Of a DNA stretch of 11,438 nt, positions 7,845 to 11,438 are shown one piece after another. Each line of letters begins with the position of its first letter. The stretch's first letter is position 1. Position numbers and translations under genes: made by a program. The DNA is from Oscillospiraceae bacterium. Lineage in GTDB: Bacteria; Bacillota_A; Clostridia; Oscillospirales; Ruminococcaceae. Location of the stretch: contig JAFSHE010000325.1 of NCBI GenBank assembly GCA_017440445.1, positions 1-11,438 on the forward strand, given 5' to 3'. The notes under the pieces were generated by a model that ran no database searches, was not told the origin of the DNA, and saw only the letters and a program-made list of their open reading frames with translations.

Positions 7845-7873
7845 ATGATACTATAAAAACATATTTTTGTCAA
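7845..7873 (-). promoter_or_regulatory. Sigma-A-type promoter for the deacetylase-bactofilin-atp gene run
   Basis: On the minus strand a TTGACA -35 box (7868-7873) is followed 17 bp later by TATCAT (7845-7850). Transcription would begin near 7838, giving a leader of about 55 nt before the deacetylase ATG. No terminator is visible between this promoter and the left edge, so it could serve the whole downstream run. An imperfect inverted repeat, GGGCAT/ATGACCC (7881-7896), lies just upstream of the -35 box. Confidence 0.75.
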
Positions 7874-7978
7874 TAGCGTAGGGCATGAAATGACCCTTTT
7901 CGGCCTAAAAATGGACACATTTCGATTAAAACAGACCTTCCGTTTTGTACAATATGCATAACCGTCATATTTTGACAG

Positions 7979-8016
7979 AAAAAACAAAAATGCGCATCGG
8001 ATATCCGATACGCATT
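7979..8016 (-). terminator. Intrinsic terminator after the cyclophilin gene
   Basis: On the minus strand a stem of about 11 bp with one mismatch (7989-8016, closing on the ATAT loop at 8001-8004) is followed by a T-rich run broken by one G (TTTTTGTTTT). It starts 17 bases past the cyclophilin stop and ends the HTH-cupin/acyl-CoA synthetase/cyclophilin transcript. Confidence 0.88.
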
Positions 8017-8032
8017 GTTATATTTGCGCTTA

Positions 8033-8506
8033 TTATTCCTCGACGTATACTTTTTTCATACGTACATCGCTTCTGGGACGGTCGTTCATGTCTGTGGGAG
8101 TTTCTGCGATCTCGTCAACTACCTCAATACCCTCCACAACTCGGCCGAATGCAGCATACTGTCCGTCAAGGAATGTGGAATCCTTGTGGCAGATGAAGAA
8201 CTGGGAGCTTGCGGAGTTGGGGTTCTGCGCTCTCGCCATGGAGAGCACGCCACGCTCGTGGCTGAGATTGTTGGGAACACCGTTCATAAGGAACTCGCCC
8301 TTGATCTTGTCCTTAGCGCCGCCCATACCTGTGCCCTGGGGGTCGCCGCCCTGTATCATGAAATCCTTGATAACACGGTGGAAGATAAGACCGTCATAAA
8401 AGCCCTCGCCAACCAGCTTAAGGAAGTTCTCAACTGTGATGGGCGCCTTCTCAGGATAAAGCTCCAGCTTTATCTTCCTGCCGTTTTCCATTTCGATAAC
8501 TACCAT
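8033..8506 (-). CDS. Cyclophilin-type peptidyl-prolyl cis-trans isomerase
   Basis: This enzyme catalyses cis-trans isomerisation of proline peptide bonds to aid protein folding. The 157-residue length fits a minimal cytoplasmic cyclophilin with no signal peptide. The active-site motif FHRVIKDFMIQGGDP spans 42-56 with catalytic R44 and Q52. MARAQNPNSASSQFFI (90-105) and FLDGQYAAFGRV (112-123) are the other family signatures. F112 replaces the tryptophan that binds cyclosporin in human cyclophilin A, as in E. coli-type cyclophilins, so weak drug binding is expected. AAGGAG lies 7 nt before the ATG. It follows the acyl-CoA synthetase after only 24 nt and precedes the terminator, so it is probably the last gene of that operon, although it has no obvious functional tie to it. 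Confidence 0.96.
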   Translation of the reverse strand: MVVIEMENGRKIKLELYPEKAPITVENFLKLVGEGFYDGLIFHRVIKDFMIQGGDPQGTGMGGAKDKIKGEFLMNGVPNNLSHERGVLSMARAQNPNSASSQFFICHKDSTFLDGQYAAFGRVVEGIEVVDEIAETPTDMNDRPRSDVRMKKVYVEE

Positions 8507-8530
8507 TGTAATTCTCCTTAAATGTAATTA

Positions 8531-10210
8531 TTACAGCGGATTTTCCGCATTGTACTTTTCAATGTCACGCTTTCTTATCTCAGTACGTTTGATCTTGCCG
8601 CTGATGGTCTTGGGAAGCTCATCGACAAACTCGATCATTCTGGGATACTTATAGGGCGCTGTGTTCTTCTTAACGTGGTCCTGAAGCTCCTTTACAAGCT
8701 CATCGCTTGCGGTGAAGCCCTTTGCAAGCACGATAGTAGCCTTTACTACCATGCCTCTGATGGGATGCGGCGCACCTGTTACAGCACACTCAAGAACAGC
8801 GGGATGTGCGATAAGCACGCTCTCTATCTCGAACGGACCGATACGGTAGCCGCTCGCCTTGATAACGTCGTCGTTTCTGCCCACATACCAGTAGTAGCCG
8901 TCCTCGTCACGCCATGCGGTATCGCCCGTGTGATATATTCCATCATTCCAAGACTCGTCGGTTATCTCCTTGTTACGGTAGTAGCCGCGGAACAGGCCAT
9001 TGGTTTCTGTATACTTGCCGCGAATACATATCTCACCTGTTTCACCAACGGGAACCTCCTCGCCGTCAGCGTCCACCAGAATAACATCATACAGGGGAGT
9101 AGGCTTGCCCATAGAGCCGGGCTTTGGCTCCATACCAACAGTGTTTGCAAGCACCAGGGTGGTCTCAGTCTGACCGAAGCCCTCCATCAGCTTTATGCCT
9201 GTGAACTCAAGCCACTTGTTGTACACCTCGGGGTTGAGCGCCTCGCCTGCGATAGTGCAGTATTTAAGGCTGGACAGGTCGTAATTTCCGAGACCTGTCT
9301 TTATAAAGAATCTGAACATGGTGGGCGGAGCGCAGAATGTGGTTATTCTATACTTCTCCATTATTGCCAGCATATTCTCGGGGATGAACTTGTCAAAATC
9401 GTATACGAATACGCATGTACCCATTATCATCTGACCGTACAGCTTGCCCCATGCGGCCTTGCCCCAGCCTGTATCGGAGATGGTGAGGTGGATACCGTTG
9501 GGATCAACATTGTGCCAGTGCTTTGCTGTCTGGATATGAGCCAGTGCGTAGGTGTGGTCATGAATTACCATCTTGGGATAGCCAGTGGTACCCGATGTGA
9601 AGTACAGCAGGAATGTTTCGTCCCACTTTGTAGGGATACGCTCCATGGTATCGGGGTACTTCTCTATCTCCTCGTCGAAGCTTGTCCAGCCCTCGTGGGA
9701 ACCATTTACGATGTACTTTGCGTTAAGACATCCGCCGAGCTTCTCGTCAGCCTCCTCAACGTAGTGAGTAACGTCAGCGTGGCTTGTGGCGATCACGGCC
9801 TTTACATCGGCAGCCTCGAAACGATATACGAAATCCTTCGTGGTGAGCAGATGTGTTGCGGGGATAGCGATTGCGCCTATCTTCAGCAGAGCCATGATAA
9901 CATACCAGAACTGATAGTTTCTTTTCAGCACCAGCATGACATGGTCGCCCTTCTTTATTCCCATGGAGAGGAACATATTAGCTGCCTTTGTGGAGAGTCT
10001 GGAAAGATCTCTGAAGGTAAACATACGCTCGTTGCCCTCAAGGTCCACCCACAGCAGCGCACGGCGGTCAGGCTCTATCTCGGCGTACTTATCGATGATA
10101 TCATAGCTGAAGTTGAAGTTTTCGGGATACTTTATCTGAAACTTATTTAGTATTCCGTTTTCGTCATAGCCTTCTTCAACGAAATTAAGATGATAGGATG
10201 GGATATCCAT
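8531..10210 (-). CDS. AMP-forming acyl-CoA synthetase (medium/branched-chain type)
   Basis: This enzyme activates a carboxylic acid with ATP to an acyl-adenylate and then an acyl-CoA. In 559-residue numbering the adenylate-forming motifs are complete: TSGTTGYPK at 205-213, GFGQTET at 344-350, YHTGD at 426-430, the hinge GRNDDVIKASGYRI at 444-457, and PKTISGK at 533-539 with catalytic K539. Overall layout and length resemble the medium-chain (ACSM) acyl-CoA synthetase branch rather than acetyl-CoA synthetase, but the true acid cannot be read from sequence. The start is taken at the ATG at 10210. An upstream in-frame ATG (10219) abuts the AAGGA site (10220-10224), while 10210 is 9 nt from it. 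It follows the HTH-cupin gene by about 39 nt. Ruminococci make branched-chain amino acids from imported branched-chain acids, a possible role here. Confidence 0.93.
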   Translation of the reverse strand: MDIPSYHLNFVEEGYDENGILNKFQIKYPENFNFSYDIIDKYAEIEPDRRALLWVDLEGNERMFTFRDLSRLSTKAANMFLSMGIKKGDHVMLVLKRNYQFWYVIMALLKIGAIAIPATHLLTTKDFVYRFEAADVKAVIATSHADVTHYVEEADEKLGGCLNAKYIVNGSHEGWTSFDEEIEKYPDTMERIPTKWDETFLLYFTSGTTGYPKMVIHDHTYALAHIQTAKHWHNVDPNGIHLTISDTGWGKAAWGKLYGQMIMGTCVFVYDFDKFIPENMLAIMEKYRITTFCAPPTMFRFFIKTGLGNYDLSSLKYCTIAGEALNPEVYNKWLEFTGIKLMEGFGQTETTLVLANTVGMEPKPGSMGKPTPLYDVILVDADGEEVPVGETGEICIRGKYTETNGLFRGYYRNKEITDESWNDGIYHTGDTAWRDEDGYYWYVGRNDDVIKASGYRIGPFEIESVLIAHPAVLECAVTGAPHPIRGMVVKATIVLAKGFTASDELVKELQDHVKKNTAPYKYPRMIEFVDELPKTISGKIKRTEIRKRDIEKYNAENPL

Positions 10211-10249
10211 TGTCTGCATTCCTTTCTTTTGTGTTCCGTTTATGTATTT

Positions 10250-10813
10250 TTAAGAAACAAGTATTGCGATGAATGTGCAGTCCTCGCCGCCCACAGCTAT
10301 CATTCCGTGGGGATTCTTACTGTCGAGGTACAGTGCGTCACCGGGGCCGAGCACCTCAACATGGCCGTTGATAAGGCACTTAAGGTAGCCGCTGATGATA
10401 TAGTCGAACTCCTGACCCTCGTGAGAGGAGAGCTTTATGGGCTTATCCTGCTGTTCCTCGAGATAGGGAGCGGTAACCAGCATAGGCTCCAGCTTCTTGT
10501 CCTTGAAGGTATATGCAAGGTGGTAGTATTCAAAACGCTCACGGCGCTCGATACGCAGACCCTCGTTCTTTCTGATAACGGAGTAGGTGGAAAGCTTCGG
10601 CGACTGGCCTGTAAGCAGTGCGATAAGCTCGATACCGAGAGCCTCAGCGCAGTTGTTCATGAAAGACAGGGAGAGATCACGCTCGCCGCTTTCATAAATA
10701 AGATATTCCTCAACGGATACCTGAGTGCGCTCCGCCATGTACTCGGGAGTAAGGTCAAGCGCCTCTCTGGTGGCACGAAGTCTGTCGGATACTTCCTTAA
10801 TATTGTACTCCAT
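10250..10813 (-). CDS. XRE-family HTH regulator with C-terminal cupin domain
   Basis: This is a two-domain transcription regulator of 187 residues. Residues about 6-62 form an XRE/Cro-type helix-turn-helix (RLRATREALDLTPEYMAERT, with the recognition region near VSVEEYLIYESGER). Residues about 105-187 are a small beta-barrel cupin domain. Cupin motif 1 is visible around HEGQEFDYIISG (131-142) and motif 2 around GDALYLDSKNPHG (158-170), with H131, E135 and H169 as possible metal or ligand residues. Such proteins commonly regulate adjacent metabolic genes in response to a small ligand. Position directly before the acyl-CoA synthetase suggests that operon is the target and an acid or acyl-CoA the signal, which is inference. 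AAAGGA lies 8 nt before the ATG. The terminator of the T-box-like leader lies just upstream. Confidence 0.92.
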   Translation of the reverse strand: MEYNIKEVSDRLRATREALDLTPEYMAERTQVSVEEYLIYESGERDLSLSFMNNCAEALGIELIALLTGQSPKLSTYSVIRKNEGLRIERRERFEYYHLAYTFKDKKLEPMLVTAPYLEEQQDKPIKLSSHEGQEFDYIISGYLKCLINGHVEVLGPGDALYLDSKNPHGMIAVGGEDCTFIAILVS

Positions 10814-10848
10814 AACAATTATCCTTTCGTCTGTTTATACGGGGTTAT

Positions 10849-10883
10849 AAAAAAGCCCTCTTTACCACGAATGGAGAGAGGGC
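10849..10883 (-). terminator. Intrinsic terminator in the leader of the HTH-cupin operon
   Basis: On the minus strand GCCCTCT (10877-10883) pairs with AGAGGGC (10855-10861), extended by an inner CCA/TGG stem with a 4-base loop, and is followed directly by TTTTTT (10849-10854). It ends 35 nt before the regulator ATG, so it can act as an attenuator controlled by the leader RNA upstream. Confidence 0.88.
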
Positions 10884-11100
10884 AATAGTATACATAAAAC
10901 TCAGCCTCTGTACATCCAACAATGCACTTCCCTCTAACGGTGGAAATCCGTATCTCCCTACTGGAACAGGCTTCGGGAGATCTGCTACGGGTGGATCATG
11001 TACACTGTCCTTACTGCCTCGCACCGAACGGCAGCTCTCTGAAAAGGGTGGTTGAGTACACAGCGGAAAACCGCACCCATCAACGCATTTATAAGTTTAC
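10855..11100 (-). ncRNA. T-box-like leader RNA with non-canonical antiterminator
   Basis: This is a roughly 245-nt untranslated leader between a consensus promoter and an attenuator. T-box landmarks occur in order on the minus strand. The stem I apical arm starts with CAGAGAG and continues CTGCC/GGCAG with a GGTG loop (11014-11041). The stem I base pairs GGGTG with CACCC (10989-10993). A specifier-loop segment ATGATC comes just before CACCC. A hairpin ATCTCCC/GGGAGAT (10952-10981) contains AGTAG. The F-box-like ACGG...CCGTTA lies at 10935-10951. The best specifier reading is ATC (10994-10996, isoleucine), with GAT (aspartate) one base away. The usual TGGNACCGCG antiterminator is absent. T-boxes normally raise expression of amino-acid genes when the cognate tRNA is uncharged. 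Here the downstream gene is an HTH-cupin/acyl-CoA synthetase pair. Confidence 0.72.
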
Positions 11101-11106
11101 AAGAAA

Positions 11107-11135
11107 ATTATACAACGCTTTAAAGCATTTGTCAA
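11107..11135 (-). promoter_or_regulatory. Consensus sigma-A promoter of the leader RNA/HTH-cupin operon
   Basis: TTGACA (11130-11135) and TATAAT (11107-11112), both perfect consensus, are separated by 17 bp on the minus strand. Transcription would start near 11100, about 285 nt before the HTH-cupin ATG. Such a strong promoter fits control by attenuation downstream rather than at initiation. Confidence 0.9.
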
Positions 11136-11187
11136 GGGGGATTTTGCCCATTTCCCCGAAAATATTTATCCTCTGAGTATAATATGC

Positions 11188-11216
11188 TTGATTTTTCCGT
11201 GGAATTATGCTATACT
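11188..11216 (+). promoter_or_regulatory. Promoter of the RNase P RNA gene
   Basis: TTGATT (11188-11193) and TATACT (11211-11216) are 17 bp apart on the plus strand, with the RNA gene beginning about 7 nt later. It diverges from the leader promoter at 11107-11135, with about 52 bp between the two -35 boxes. Confidence 0.8.
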
Positions 11217-11222
11217 AAGCTT

Positions 11223-11438
11223 TGTGACTTCATTATATGACCGCGGGACCCGCAAGGGTAATGAGGAAAGTCCGAGCATCACAGAGCAGGGTAGCTGATA
11301 ACGTCAGCCGAGGGCGACCTTAGGGCTAGTGCAACAGAGATATACCGCATCTTTGCAGGCTTCACCGCAGAGATGTAAGGGTGGAAAGGCGAGGTAAGAG
11401 CTCACCGGGGTGCAGGAGACTGCACTGCCATGTAAACC
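11223..11438 (+). ncRNA. rnpB: RNase P RNA, 5' part (cut by window edge)
   Basis: This is the catalytic RNA that trims the 5' leader from precursor tRNAs. The conserved block GAGGAAAGTCC (11263-11273) is followed by the CAGGGTAGCTGATAACGTCA segment and GGGCGACCT. Next come the universally conserved GTGCAACAGAGATATACCGC segment (11329-11348) and GGTAAGAGCTCACC. The order and the loop sequences match the ancestral (class A) bacterial form rather than the Bacillus type. About 215 nt are present. The 3' part, including the second half of the P1 stem and the P4 partner, lies beyond the right edge. The 5' end is estimated from the promoter 7 nt upstream. Confidence 0.95.

Noticed and set aside
7881..7896. 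Imperfect inverted repeat GGGCAT/ATGACCC upstream of the deacetylase promoter as an operator
   Set aside because: It is short, with a bulge and a single copy, and no nearby regulator is linked to it. Chance cannot be excluded, so it is not listed as a feature.
8675..10150. Long open frame on the plus strand opposite the acyl-CoA synthetase
   Set aside because: It is a frame shadow: no family features, Cys/His/Leu-rich composition typical of antisense frames, and no ribosome site, while the minus-strand gene has complete catalytic motifs.
10855..11100. Leader RNA as a SAM riboswitch, SRP RNA or 6S RNA
   Set aside because: None of the core motifs of those RNAs could be placed, whereas several T-box stem I and F-box landmarks occur in the right order.

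Overview
This window looks like chromosomal DNA from a Gram-positive anaerobic Clostridia, most likely a Ruminococcus-like member of the Oscillospirales. That placement is an inference. It rests on strong AAAGGAGG-type ribosome sites, a T-box-like leader RNA, RNase P RNA of ancestral (class A) form, no outer-membrane genes, and an F-type ATP synthase with a sodium-type c subunit. Every protein gene is on the minus strand; only the RNase P RNA gene at the right edge is on the plus strand.

Right part (about 7979-11438). Two promoters diverge around 11107-11216. One drives rnpB rightwards and is followed by the first ~215 nt of RNase P RNA, cut by the window edge. The other is a perfect-consensus promoter reading left into a ~250-nt leader RNA with clear T-box stem I and F-box landmarks and an intrinsic terminator, but without the usual T-box antiterminator sequence. 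Behind it lie an HTH-cupin regulator, a medium/branched-chain-type acyl-CoA synthetase and a cyclophilin. They are closely packed and end at a strong terminator (7979-8016). My reading is that an amino-acid-starvation signal (specifier best read as AUC, isoleucine) controls activation of a carboxylic acid, with the HTH-cupin protein as local regulator.

Left and middle part (11-7873). A sigma-A-like promoter at 7845-7873 precedes a run of eleven closely spaced minus-strand genes with no terminator between them. First come three envelope genes: a membrane-anchored NodB-type polysaccharide deacetylase, a bactofilin, and a membrane-anchored extracytoplasmic protein of unclear family. Then come the ATP synthase genes in the canonical order: an AtpZ-like protein, atpI, atpB (a), atpE (c), atpF (b), atpH (delta) and atpA (alpha). 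Last is an unannotated 43-residue single-pass membrane protein just after atpA. The gamma, beta and epsilon genes are expected to the left, outside the window.

The points most worth following are the non-canonical T-box-like leader over a fatty-acid-activating operon, the small membrane ORF inside the atp operon, the two-carboxylate (E34/E67) c subunit that predicts sodium coupling, and the physical linkage of cell-wall/cytoskeleton genes to ATP synthase.
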